A stretch of DNA of 37,700 nt. It comes from Gammaproteobacteria bacterium. Its GTDB lineage: Bacteria > Pseudomonadota > Gammaproteobacteria > Steroidobacterales > GCA-2729495. The notes beneath the pieces were generated by a model. The model ran no database searches, was not told the DNA's origin, and saw only the letters and a program-made list of their open reading frames with translations. Within the stretch, counting starts at the first letter, position 1. Every line of letters starts with the position of its first letter. The position numbers were made by a program, and so were the translations under genes. The DNA is taken from NCBI GenBank assembly GCA_028285245.1, contig JANQPY010000018.1, positions 1 to 37,700 of the forward strand. Reading direction: 5' to 3'. This document shows positions 5,863-14,249 of this stretch, piece after piece.

Positions 5863-7187
5863 GCCTGCTCATTGACGTCCTGAAGAATAAGGACCGAGAA
5901 GACAGTATTCCGGCAACGGACACGTTGTCGGACGCAGAGCTGGCTGAGCTGGTATCGCAGTCACCAACAGATTCTGGTGCGCGCGACGCGTCGGCGACCG
6001 CTGAGGCGCCCGCGCCAACAATCAGCGCCGCACCGCCTGACGATGCATCAGCCGATGCCGAGGATGCACCCTCACTGGCAGAGGATGAACAGCTCAGTCC
6101 CGCCACAGAGCCAGACGAGCCGACTACCACAAAGAAGCTGCCAGTCGGACCGTTGCTGGAGTTGTCTATAGACGACGAGCCGCAAGTCCGGCTCAGTGCT
6201 GACGAGACGGCGGCCCACAGTGACTCGCTGAACGGGGCCGACGAAGACACCGTGATCGCGCCGGCAATCGTTTTGCCGCGCCAGGGGTGGCAACAGTTCG
6301 CGCCAATGCTGTCATTGCTTGCCGGGGCCTGCGTCGGGGCCTTGATATACGTTGCTATCCGGCCGGAACCAGTGGTCCTGAGCGAGCTGCCTGAGCCGGT
6401 GGCCGTGCCGCCAACGGCGATTACAGCGCCACCCCCGGAGCCAGCTCAGCCCGCCACGATTGCGAATCAGGCGGTGTCCACAACAACTGGGCCGCTGCAA
6501 CCGCCCGCGCTTAACGATGCCGACAGCCCGTTCACTACCGAGGATTTATTGACACCGATCACCTCGACAACACGTCCACCTGCGGACGTCCAGATATTTC
6601 GCAGTCGCACTGTCGATCCCGTGTTCGCGGTGCTCGAAACAGCCTACGGCGCGTTCGCGTCGGGCGACTACGTGGCTGCGGCGAGTGCCTATGATGAGGC
6701 GCTCGCGCAGAGTCCGGACAACAGAAATGCGCTGCTCGGTGTAGCGGCTACCGCGCAGCGGATTGGTGATACCGCTAAGGCCGAGCGCCATTACCGCCGT
6801 TTGCTTGAGCTGAATCCGCGCGATGCCGAAGCTATCTCTGGTCTCATGGCGTTGCGCGATAGCGATGACGATGTTGGACGCATTGCCGAGCTTCAGAATC
6901 TCCTGCGACAGAGTCCACAGAGTGCGCATCTTCACTTCATGCTCGGCCTCCAGTTTGTCAATCAGCAGCGCTGGCCGGATGCGCAGCAGGCATTCTTTGA
7001 GGCGGTTCGCTACGACAGTCGCAACGCCGACTACAGCTTCAATTTGGCGATTAGCCTGGAGCAGCTTGGTCAATCGGAGGCTGCCGTCAGCTACTATCGG
7101 CGCGCTCTGGATCTTGCTGCGGGCCCACACAGTTTCGATACAAGCCAGGCCGCGCTGCGTCTCGCAGCGCTGACTGCAGGTGACTAG
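5859..7187 (+). CDS. mshN: TPR membrane protein of the pilus operon (MshN-like, GspB-like N-terminus)
   Basis: This 442-residue single-pass inner-membrane protein is probably a scaffold linking the cytoplasmic and periplasmic parts of the pilus machine. The N-terminus MSLLIDVLKNKDRE resembles the MSxILDALKKxxRE start of GspB/ExeB-type proteins. A long acidic, low-complexity cytoplasmic region (15-140) follows, then one transmembrane segment (147-167), a proline-rich stretch (169-215) and TPR-like repeats at about 254-321 and 354-421. The position directly after the secretin and before the ATPase matches mshN in MSHA loci, except that no mshM-type ATPase lies between. The symbol is assigned by position and architecture rather than close sequence match. 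It starts at an ATG overlapping the secretin stop. Confidence 0.75.
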   Translation: MSLLIDVLKNKDREDSIPATDTLSDAELAELVSQSPTDSGARDASATAEAPAPTISAAPPDDASADAEDAPSLAEDEQLSPATEPDEPTTTKKLPVGPLLELSIDDEPQVRLSADETAAHSDSLNGADEDTVIAPAIVLPRQGWQQFAPMLSLLAGACVGALIYVAIRPEPVVLSELPEPVAVPPTAITAPPPEPAQPATIANQAVSTTTGPLQPPALNDADSPFTTEDLLTPITSTTRPPADVQIFRSRTVDPVFAVLETAYGAFASGDYVAAASAYDEALAQSPDNRNALLGVAATAQRIGDTAKAERHYRRLLELNPRDAEAISGLMALRDSDDDVGRIAELQNLLRQSPQSAHLHFMLGLQFVNQQRWPDAQQAFFEAVRYDSRNADYSFNLAISLEQLGQSEAAVSYYRRALDLAAGPHSFDTSQAALRLAALTAGD

Positions 7188-7189
7188 CG

Positions 7190-8950
7190 GTGGAAGGCCC
7201 GGTCACCAACATCGCTGAGGCGCGCGCCAAGCCAACGCCCGAACGCCGCGGCCGCCGCCGGCAGCTAGGCGAGTTCCTTATCGAAAAGGGGTTGATCAAT
7301 CGCGATCAGCTCAGTGTTGCGCTCACCGAGCAGAAGCAGGAAAACGAGCGCTTGGGGAAAATCCTCATCCGGCTTGGCCTCGTCAGCGAGTCGGTGCTTC
7401 GCGATGTACTCGCCGAGATGCTGCGTGTGGAGAGCATCGACCTGGAGACGGTCGTCCCCGACGGCGATGCCATCGCGATGTTGCCGGAGGACGTGGCCCG
7501 ACGTTTCCACCTGCTGCCGATCGCCTTCGATCCCGAAGAAAACACGCTGACCGTGGCGATGGCCGATACCTTCGATGTGGTCGCCATGGATCAGGTTGTG
7601 GCGCTGCTGGGCGGCAACATCACCATCACGCCGTTGTTGGCCAGCGAGGCTGAGATTCAGAGCTCACTGGATCATTTTTATGAGCAGGAGTTTTCGCTCG
7701 CCGGCGTGCTTCAGGAGATTGATGCTCGCGATGCCGGCGAGCTCGAGCTGTCGGACACCGATGACGCCGAGGCCTCCCAGCCCATGGTCCGGCTTGTCGA
7801 TGCGTTCCTCGCCGACGCCGTAAAGCAACGTGCATCTGACATTCATCTTGAGCCCGAAAGCGGCTTCCTCCGGGTTCGGTATCGCATTGACGGCGTGCTG
7901 CGTCAGACCTGGACGATTCACCGCAAGTTTTGGCCGGCGATTGCGGTGCGCCTGAAGGTGATGGCGAACATGGATATTAGCGAGACCCGTGCGCCTCAGG
8001 ACGGCCGCATCTCCATGAAGCTCACGGGGCGTATCGTCGATTTTCGGGTTGCGTCTCATCCGACCATACACGGCGAGAACATCGTTCTGCGGATACTCGA
8101 TCGGCGCTCCGGCATCGTGCCGATCGATGACCTCGGCATGGAAGCGGAGCAGCTGCGTTTGCTGAAGATGCTAATGGCGCGTCCCGAAGGTGTGATTCTG
8201 GTAACTGGTCCAACCGGCAGCGGTAAGACCACAACCTTGTACTCCATGCTCAACTACCGCAACGACGAGACAGTCAACATCATGACGCTCGAGGATCCGG
8301 TGGAGTATCCGTTTCAGATGATCCGCCAGTCTTCGCTAAGTGACGGGATCAAGTTGGATTTCGCACGCGGCATTAGGTCGCTGATGCGGCAGGATCCCGA
8401 CATCATTCTGGTTGGTGAAATCCGCGACGAAGAAACGGCCGAGATGGCCTTTCGCGCGGCTATGACCGGCCACCAGGTGTATTCAACGCTCCACACGAAC
8501 TCAGCGTTTGGGGCGTTGCCGAGACTGCTCGACATCGGATTGCGGCCCGGTATCTTGGCTGGAAACATCATCGGCATTGTGGCGCAGCGGCTCGTCCGGC
8601 GCCTGTGTGAGCACTGTAAGGAACCCTACGAGCCGGAGGCCATCGAGCGCCAGCTCATGAGTCTTGATGACGGCTTCACTGGTCAGATCTATCGGGCGAA
8701 AGGCTGTGATCACTGCGGTCAGCAGGGCTACCGGGGGCGGCTTGCGCTGCTGGAAATTCTGCGTTTCGACAATGACCTCGATGCCGCAATTGCGGCGGGT
8801 GAGTCACTTGGCAACTTGCGTCGCATGGCAGATGAGAAGGGCTTTCTGCCGATTACCGCCGACGCGGTTCGCCATGTCCTTGCCGGCAGCACAAGTCTGG
8901 ATGAAATCTCCCGCGTTGTGGATCTGACCGATAACGTGTTGGGGGCCTAG
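7190..8950 (+). CDS. mshE: type IV pilus/T2SS assembly ATPase with MshEN domain (MshE-like)
   Basis: This cytoplasmic hexameric ATPase powers pilus extension (586 residues). The N-terminal MshEN domain carries two 24-residue motifs at 25-48 and 54-77, separated by the typical five-residue spacer. In V. cholerae MshE this arrangement binds cyclic di-GMP. Motif 2 begins RLG; motif 1 begins QLG, lacking the usual Arg. The GspE core follows: Walker A GPTGSGKT (340-347), Asp box LEDPVEY (367-373), Walker B region ILVGEIRDEE (406-415), His box GHQVYSTLHT (427-436), and a four-cysteine zinc site CxxC...CxxC (473, 476, 506, 509). The start is GTG, two bases after the previous stop. No PilT-type retraction ATPase is present in the window. 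Confidence 0.93.
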   Translation: MEGPVTNIAEARAKPTPERRGRRRQLGEFLIEKGLINRDQLSVALTEQKQENERLGKILIRLGLVSESVLRDVLAEMLRVESIDLETVVPDGDAIAMLPEDVARRFHLLPIAFDPEENTLTVAMADTFDVVAMDQVVALLGGNITITPLLASEAEIQSSLDHFYEQEFSLAGVLQEIDARDAGELELSDTDDAEASQPMVRLVDAFLADAVKQRASDIHLEPESGFLRVRYRIDGVLRQTWTIHRKFWPAIAVRLKVMANMDISETRAPQDGRISMKLTGRIVDFRVASHPTIHGENIVLRILDRRSGIVPIDDLGMEAEQLRLLKMLMARPEGVILVTGPTGSGKTTTLYSMLNYRNDETVNIMTLEDPVEYPFQMIRQSSLSDGIKLDFARGIRSLMRQDPDIILVGEIRDEETAEMAFRAAMTGHQVYSTLHTNSAFGALPRLLDIGLRPGILAGNIIGIVAQRLVRRLCEHCKEPYEPEAIERQLMSLDDGFTGQIYRAKGCDHCGQQGYRGRLALLEILRFDNDLDAAIAAGESLGNLRRMADEKGFLPITADAVRHVLAGSTSLDEISRVVDLTDNVLGA

Positions 8951-8953
8951 GCG

Positions 8954-10156
8954 GTGAAGAGCTACAGCTACCGGGCAGTTGATGAGCTAGGCCATATCGT
9001 GCGCGGCCAGCTTGTGGCTGGTAGCGAGGGTGACCTCGACAATCAACTCAGCCACATCGACCTGCAATTGCTTAGTTGCCGTCCGGCGCAGCGCCGTCTG
9101 GGCCTTAGCAGGCAAAGCGTTGGTCGCCGGGAGCTCATCAATTTTTGCTTTCACCTGGAGCAGACACAAACTGCCGGCCTGCCCCTGCTTGAAGCGCTGC
9201 ACGATCTGCGCGATAGCACGGGCGATGACGCATTTCGCAACGTTCTGGCGGCTCTGGCCCTGACCATTGAGCAGGGCAAAGGACTGTCGGATGCCATGGA
9301 GCAGTTCCCGGATACGTTCGATGCGGTATTCGTCAATCTGGTGCGTGCGGGCGAGAAGTCTGGCGAGCTGGCCACCGTCCTGGCGAAGATGACCGAGACG
9401 CTCAAATGGCAAGACGAGCTGGCATCACACACCAAGAAATTGTTGATGTATCCGGCCTTTGTCGGTGCGGTTGTGTTGGGCGTGGTGGTTTTCCTGATGC
9501 TCTATGTCGTGCCCCAGATGACCGAATTTCTGGAATCGATGGAGCGCGAGATGCCGATCTATACGATTGCCCTCATTCGCACTTCACAGTTCATGTCGAA
9601 CAACTGGGTGTTGCTGTTGGTCGCACCGGTGGTGTTTGTGGTTGCCATGAAGATTGGGCTGCGCCGCAGCCGCCCGCTGCGCTACCTCGTCGATTCAATG
9701 AAGCTCAGGGTCTGGCTGATTGGACCAATTCTCGAAAAGATCATCATGAATCGCTTCGCTACCTATTTTCAGATCATGTACGCGTCTGGGATCACGGTGA
9801 TCGATGCGCTGCAGACGGCGCGTGGTCTGGCCGGTAACGAGGCCGTGAGCCGAGCGCTCGGCAGAGTCACGCACTACGTTGAAGAGGGCAATAGCTTCAG
9901 TGAGGGCGCGGCGCGCGCCAAGATCTTTCCCCAATTGGTTGTGCGCATGATCAAGATGGGCGAAGACGTTGGGCAGCTTGATGAGGCAATGAACAACGTC
10001 ACCTACTTTTATAGTCGTGAAGTCAATGAGTCGGTTGATCAGCTGCAAAGCCTGATTGAGCCAGCCATGACCATCGTACTCGGCCTCCTGCTGGGTTGGG
10101 TCATGTTGTCCGTATTGAGTCCTATCTACGACACCATCGCTGAGATCGGGATCTGA
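8954..10156 (+). CDS. mshG: GspF/PilC-family inner-membrane platform protein (MshG-like)
   Basis: This is the inner-membrane platform on which the assembly ATPase acts. The 400-residue protein starts with the usual YSYRAVDELG motif. It has two T2SSF repeat domains (about 60-185 and 265-388) and three transmembrane segments (about 164-187, 217-234 and 370-391). The motif GEKSGELATVL (133-143) and its counterpart GEDVGQLDEAM (336-346) are the conserved GE-x-x-G-x-L signatures of each repeat. The length is normal for the family. The GTG start lies three bases after the ATPase stop, within the same transcript. Confidence 0.93.
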   Translation: MKSYSYRAVDELGHIVRGQLVAGSEGDLDNQLSHIDLQLLSCRPAQRRLGLSRQSVGRRELINFCFHLEQTQTAGLPLLEALHDLRDSTGDDAFRNVLAALALTIEQGKGLSDAMEQFPDTFDAVFVNLVRAGEKSGELATVLAKMTETLKWQDELASHTKKLLMYPAFVGAVVLGVVVFLMLYVVPQMTEFLESMEREMPIYTIALIRTSQFMSNNWVLLLVAPVVFVVAMKIGLRRSRPLRYLVDSMKLRVWLIGPILEKIIMNRFATYFQIMYASGITVIDALQTARGLAGNEAVSRALGRVTHYVEEGNSFSEGAARAKIFPQLVVRMIKMGEDVGQLDEAMNNVTYFYSREVNESVDQLQSLIEPAMTIVLGLLLGWVMLSVLSPIYDTIAEIGI

Positions 10157-10158
10157 GC

Positions 10159-11712
10159 ATGCTGCCAATCGACAGAATTCTCTATATCCATGCTGGCCGG
10201 TGCTCAGTCTATGCATGGCAGCGCGGGTGCTTTGTGCACGTCACAACGCTCAGCGAACACGACGATGGGCCCGCCCGCCTCAAGGAAATCCTGGCGGCGG
10301 CGCCAGATCTCGTCACGGCTTTGCTGGTCGATATTGTTGAGGAAGAGCACTACCGCGACACACTGCCAAAGCTCAATCGCTTCGATCAGCAGGCGCTGCT
10401 GAAGCGGCGCATCCGGCGCAGCTACTCCAAGACGCCTTTTCGTAACGGGGCAATTCTCAAGCAGAGCACTGGCGACCCCGAGACCGTGGCTGTGCGCCTC
10501 AGTGGCATCACTCGTCCCGATGCGGTGCGGGTGTGGTTGTCCGTCGCCGATGCGCTGACTGTACCCATCGTAGGGATTTACTCGCCGACCGTGCTCACAG
10601 AGCGGCTGTTCAAAGCACTGGCTCCTCCTGACGCCGAGGTAACGCTGATTTCGACCATGCAGAGCGATGGCCGGATTCGACATACCTGTTTTCAGGGAAG
10701 CTGCCTGGTTGGCAGTCGCAGGTTTCGAGGCCGTGAAGGCGAAACTGGCGCTGCCTCGGACTTCATGCTCACCCAACTGGAATCGAGTCTGCGATTGTTC
10801 ATCGCTCCGGGAATGATGAGCCGCGGCGGTCAGCCGGCGGTAATACTCGTCGACAACGCGGGCGGTGAAAGTGAGCCGGTGCCTGTTGAGGCCCCCGGGC
10901 ACAACGCCAGGATCACGGTAATTGGCCAGCCGGCGCTTGCCCGCCAGCTGAAGATTCCTTTGGAAGATGGCCCGCCCTGCGGTGAGACGTTGTTTATCGG
11001 TCAGCTCAGGCGACGCCCGAGCGGCGGTGATTTTTCCAAAGATCGGCATAGGCGCTACGGCACCTGGCGAAACTGGCGCAGCCTCGCAAAGGCTGCCGTG
11101 TGGGCGATTGCCGCGATTGCAGTCGGCAGTGCCGTGCTCAACTCTGGCCGCAGCTTCCAGTATCAGGCCAACGCGTCAGCGCTAACCGAACAGGCCCGGC
11201 GGCTCACCGAGGCTGAGCAGCACACTTCATCCGGATTCGCAGTGGATCCGCTAGCCATGCGGGCATCAGTGACTTCTTATCGTGGTCTGCAGGCGAACCG
11301 ACTGGAACCCAGGCAGTTTCTTGCGGTAGCGAGCACGGCTCTGCGCGGGCATCCACAGATTCGGCTCGATGCGATCGAGTGGCAGGTGCACCAGGCCGAA
11401 CCGGTTGTGGAATACGATGAGTTTGGGGAAGAAATTCTCAGTGACGAGTTGCCGGAACGTCGTCTCGTTATGCGGCTGGGTGGCGGTGTGGAGCCGTTTG
11501 AAGGCGACTATGCACAAGCCTTTGCAAGCGTAGCGTCGTTTGAGCAATCACTGCAGGCGATGCCCGCCGTGAAGACCGTAAAGACCATCCGCATGCCGAT
11601 TGATGTCAGTCCGCGGTCCAGTGTCGAAGGCGAGGTCTCGCGGCGCCGGCAGGACTTTGACGCCCTCTTTGAGTTTGAAGTGACGCTGGAGCCAACTGAT
11701 GGTCGCGGCTGA
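10159..11712 (+). CDS. PilM/PilN-like fusion (GspL-type architecture, MshI-like position)
   Basis: This 517-residue bitopic protein is probably part of the inner-membrane alignment complex that joins ATPase and platform to the secretin. Residues 1-300 form a cytoplasmic domain reminiscent of the PilM/GspL actin-like fold, but no ATP-binding motif can be read by eye. A transmembrane segment (about 310-327) follows. The periplasmic part starts with a coiled-coil-prone stretch (about 335-360) and ends in a ferredoxin-like PilN/GspL-type domain. PilM and PilN are separate proteins in most type IV pili, so this single chain recalls GspL of type II secretion. It begins two bases after the mshG-like stop and overlaps the next gene by 14 bases. 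The assignment rests on architecture and gene order (M/N, O, P). Confidence 0.7.
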   Translation: MLPIDRILYIHAGRCSVYAWQRGCFVHVTTLSEHDDGPARLKEILAAAPDLVTALLVDIVEEEHYRDTLPKLNRFDQQALLKRRIRRSYSKTPFRNGAILKQSTGDPETVAVRLSGITRPDAVRVWLSVADALTVPIVGIYSPTVLTERLFKALAPPDAEVTLISTMQSDGRIRHTCFQGSCLVGSRRFRGREGETGAASDFMLTQLESSLRLFIAPGMMSRGGQPAVILVDNAGGESEPVPVEAPGHNARITVIGQPALARQLKIPLEDGPPCGETLFIGQLRRRPSGGDFSKDRHRRYGTWRNWRSLAKAAVWAIAAIAVGSAVLNSGRSFQYQANASALTEQARRLTEAEQHTSSGFAVDPLAMRASVTSYRGLQANRLEPRQFLAVASTALRGHPQIRLDAIEWQVHQAEPVVEYDEFGEEILSDELPERRLVMRLGGGVEPFEGDYAQAFASVASFEQSLQAMPAVKTVKTIRMPIDVSPRSSVEGEVSRRRQDFDALFEFEVTLEPTDGRG

Positions 11713-12325
11713 AACTGACTGGGCATACCTGCGCCGCGGCCTGTGGTTACCTTCGTTGGTGGCCCTTGCGACCGTGATTGGTGCGGCGGCGAGCCTGCAC
11801 TCAATGCTCGAGGCTCGAACAAGCGAGGCGGGTGCTAGTGAGAGGTTTGCAGCGCTTCAGCAAGTGCGCAACGAGCGCGCCGGCAAGGCGGCCGTAGCGG
11901 GTGAGTACGCCGCAACTTACCAACGCCTGGCGGCTAATGGAGTATTCGGCAATGAACTGCGTCTGCAGCGCATTCAGGATCTGCGCGATGCTGTCGATGC
12001 ACTGAAGTTGCCCTACGCCCGCTATACGGTGGCACGCCAAAGATCGTTCACGGCGCCCTTCCTGCCTCAGGGAATGGCAGGCCCGGTGTACGCAAGCCGG
12101 TTGGAGCTTCAGCTCGGCCTTGGGCATGCCGGTGATCTGTTGCGGTTGATGGACCGGCTCGACGACTCGCCGGGGCTGTTCGACGTGCCAGCCTGCAAGC
12201 TAACGCGGGTCGCCAGTGGTCAAAGCTTGAGCGCGGTGCAGCCAAACGTCGTTGGTGAGTGCACCCTGGAATGGCTGTCGATTCCCGGGCCGCCTGTCGT
12301 GGCTGATAGCGGGGCCTTGCAATGA
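11699..12325 (+). CDS. PilO/MshJ-like inner-membrane alignment protein
   Basis: This 208-residue protein has one N-terminal transmembrane segment (about 14-34), a helical coiled-coil-prone region (38-75) and a C-terminal globular domain. This is the layout of PilO, GspM and MshJ, which pair with PilN or GspL in the periplasm. Cys168 and Cys189 could form a disulphide. The gene lies between the PilM/N-like gene (overlap 14 bases) and the PilP/MshK-like gene (overlap ATGA), which is the pilMNOP order. Primary sequence similarity is too low for more than a family-level call. Confidence 0.65.
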   Translation: MVAAETDWAYLRRGLWLPSLVALATVIGAAASLHSMLEARTSEAGASERFAALQQVRNERAGKAAVAGEYAATYQRLAANGVFGNELRLQRIQDLRDAVDALKLPYARYTVARQRSFTAPFLPQGMAGPVYASRLELQLGLGHAGDLLRLMDRLDDSPGLFDVPACKLTRVASGQSLSAVQPNVVGECTLEWLSIPGPPVVADSGALQ

Positions 12326-12819
12326 ACCGCCCGCCTCATGTTGGCGTATTTCGGTGTGCGGCGCTGCTTGTCGTGCTGGCTGTCTCCACGGAGGTGTCGG
12401 CCGACGGCGTGATGCTTGACCGGCTTTTCATGACGCCGGCGGACCGGGCTCGCATTGATGATGCGCGCGAGCGAGGCCTGGAGCAGCCGGACGGGAACCC
12501 GGGCGACGCAGCGACGCCAAGCAATCGCGTGGTGATCAACGGGGTGGTTCAACGCAGCGCTGGCAACGACACAGTGTGGATCAATGGACGCGCAGTCGAT
12601 GCCCGGCAGCGCGAGTCGGCGGCCGCAATGTTATTGCGCGGTCCGGACGAAGCGGGGGCCGTGATCGTCGGGCGGGCAGATGGACGGCGGACCGAGTTGC
12701 GTCCCGGGCAGGCCTGGGATCTCAACACCGGGGAGGTCAGTGACTGCGTCGGTTGTGACGTGCCGGCGGCAGCGGAAACAGGAGTGGAGATTGACGCCAC
12801 GGCAGAGCTAGAGCAATGA
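12322..12819 (+). CDS. MshK/PilP-like periplasmic pilus protein
   Basis: This 165-residue protein has a signal peptide (cleavage near VSA, residue 27). A short conserved-looking segment LFMTPADRARIDDAR (about 35-49) follows. Then comes a compact domain with INGVVQRSAGNDTVWING (74-91), recalling the small beta domain of GspC, PilP and MshK that contacts the secretin. The mature part has a C-V-G-C motif near 139-142. In a pilMNOPQ-like set this is the P position, linking the inner-membrane complex to the outer-membrane ring. The ATG overlaps the previous stop (ATGA), and the same overlap joins it to the next gene. Confidence 0.62.
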   Translation: MNRPPHVGVFRCAALLVVLAVSTEVSADGVMLDRLFMTPADRARIDDARERGLEQPDGNPGDAATPSNRVVINGVVQRSAGNDTVWINGRAVDARQRESAAAMLLRGPDEAGAVIVGRADGRRTELRPGQAWDLNTGEVSDCVGCDVPAAAETGVEIDATAELEQ

Positions 12820-14249
12820 GCAGCCCTTTCGTCCGGCGCGCAGTGACTCGCCGTGAAGACGGCGCGGCGTTGCTGCTCATGTTGTTAGCCGTGGTGATTG
12901 GCGCGGCGACGCTGTTCGTCTCATCCGCAATCAGTCGCACACCTGACAGCCGCAAGCTCGGCGGCCAGGCAGAGGTGCTGGCGGACGCCAAGTCTGCGTT
13001 ACTGGCCTACGCTGTTACCCGTTATGACTTCGGTCAGGGCATTGGCTTGTTGCCGTGTCCTGACGTAAACGCCGGCGGTGGATTTGAAGAGGGTGTCGCC
13101 CATGCTTCAGCCTGCGGCGCTCAGCACACCAGTGTAATTGGCCGTCTGCCCTGGAAGACCCTGGGCCTTCCTCCATCCCGTGCGCATCTGGGCGAATGCC
13201 TGTGGTACGCCGTGTCAGGAGTGCATAAGGACGCTTCCGGCGCGCGCGCCGAGCTCATTAATGCCGATACTAACGGTCTGCTTCAGTTATTCGGCCCCGA
13301 TGGCGCTTCGCTAATCACCGGTTCGACACCAGCCGACCGCGCGGTTGCCATGGTGTTTGCGCCAGGCGGGCCGCTCGGTGGCCAAACGCGTGCCGATCTG
13401 GGCAGTGGTGTCGATCACTGCAACGGTAACTTCAATACCAATAGCTACCTGGAGTCGAACGGTACGATCGATAATCGATCACTGTCCGGTCTGCCCGATG
13501 CCGTTGACCAGTTCATTAACGGTCTGGACTCTGCCAGCGGTGTAAACGATCAGATCCTGGCTATTACCCGTAGCGAGCTTGCAGCCGCAATGGCGCGGCG
13601 TGCCGATCTTGCTGCCGACCTGGAAGGCCTCACCGATGCGGCTGCGCGTTGCCTGGCCGCTTACGGTCGAAGCAACCCGGGCGGCCCGTTGGATCTGCGT
13701 CTGCCATGGCCGGCACCCGTCAATCTGGCCGACTATCGCAGCGCGGGCAGCTACTCAGATTCCGCTACGGGTGTGTTGAGCGGGCGCCTGCCCGACACGG
13801 TGGACGATTCGAATCTGCAAACGGGCAACCCGCTGGCCAGCATTTTGTCCGACTGCGACAGCGCGGTCGTGCCACAGTGGACTGCGGCGACGGCGGCGTT
13901 GTGGGCGGACTGGAAGGACCACTTCTTTCTTGCCATCAGCGACGGTTTTCAGCCGGATGCCGCCTTGCCATCCGCCTGCGCTGGATGCTTGACCGTCAAT
14001 GGCGCCGGGCCCTACGCGGCCGTATTGATGTTTTCCGGAAACCGTCTGACGGCTACCGGCCAGGTGCGCAATGAGCCGCCGACTGATGCAGATACCAAGT
14101 CAGATATCAGCAACTATCTGGAAGGCCGCAATGCGAGTAACCACCCACTGATCGCGGGCACCGCTGACTACGAGGTCCAGCCTGCCAGCACGGTGTTTAA
14201 CGACCTGCTGGTTTGTCTTGATACGAACCTGGATGTGGCCGCATGCTGA
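12816..14249 (+). CDS. large PilX/GspK-like minor pilin candidate
   Basis: This 477-residue protein begins with a basic leader and a hydrophobic segment (REDGAALLLMLLAVVIGAA, about 13-31). It resembles the N-terminus of PilX and GspK-type minor pilins. It lacks the usual G-F-T-L-x-E sequence; the Glu at position +5 after the Gly is absent. The region after it, AKSALLAYAVT...LLPCPD (about 56-80), is echoed in the next gene (REALTGYALANGALPCPA), marking the two as related. The bulk is a large extracytoplasmic domain rich in Asp, Ser, Gly and Ala with several cysteines (including CAGC), suited to a tip-located pseudopilin or adhesin-like subunit. It overlaps both neighbours (ATGA before, ATGCTGA after), so it is translated with them. 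Confidence 0.7.
   Translation: MSSPFVRRAVTRREDGAALLLMLLAVVIGAATLFVSSAISRTPDSRKLGGQAEVLADAKSALLAYAVTRYDFGQGIGLLPCPDVNAGGGFEEGVAHASACGAQHTSVIGRLPWKTLGLPPSRAHLGECLWYAVSGVHKDASGARAELINADTNGLLQLFGPDGASLITGSTPADRAVAMVFAPGGPLGGQTRADLGSGVDHCNGNFNTNSYLESNGTIDNRSLSGLPDAVDQFINGLDSASGVNDQILAITRSELAAAMARRADLAADLEGLTDAAARCLAAYGRSNPGGPLDLRLPWPAPVNLADYRSAGSYSDSATGVLSGRLPDTVDDSNLQTGNPLASILSDCDSAVVPQWTAATAALWADWKDHFFLAISDGFQPDAALPSACAGCLTVNGAGPYAAVLMFSGNRLTATGQVRNEPPTDADTKSDISNYLEGRNASNHPLIAGTADYEVQPASTVFNDLLVCLDTNLDVAAC

Noticed and set aside
5708-6250. Minus-strand frame of 180 codons rich in Ser and Ala over the TPR gene
   Set aside because: It is the antisense of an acidic low-complexity linker, which yields Ser-rich nonsense translations.
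10204-11049. Minus-strand frame of 281 codons within the PilM/PilN-like gene
   Set aside because: It is antisense to a gene tightly linked in the pilus operon, and the translation shows no motif; it results from G+C-rich codon use.
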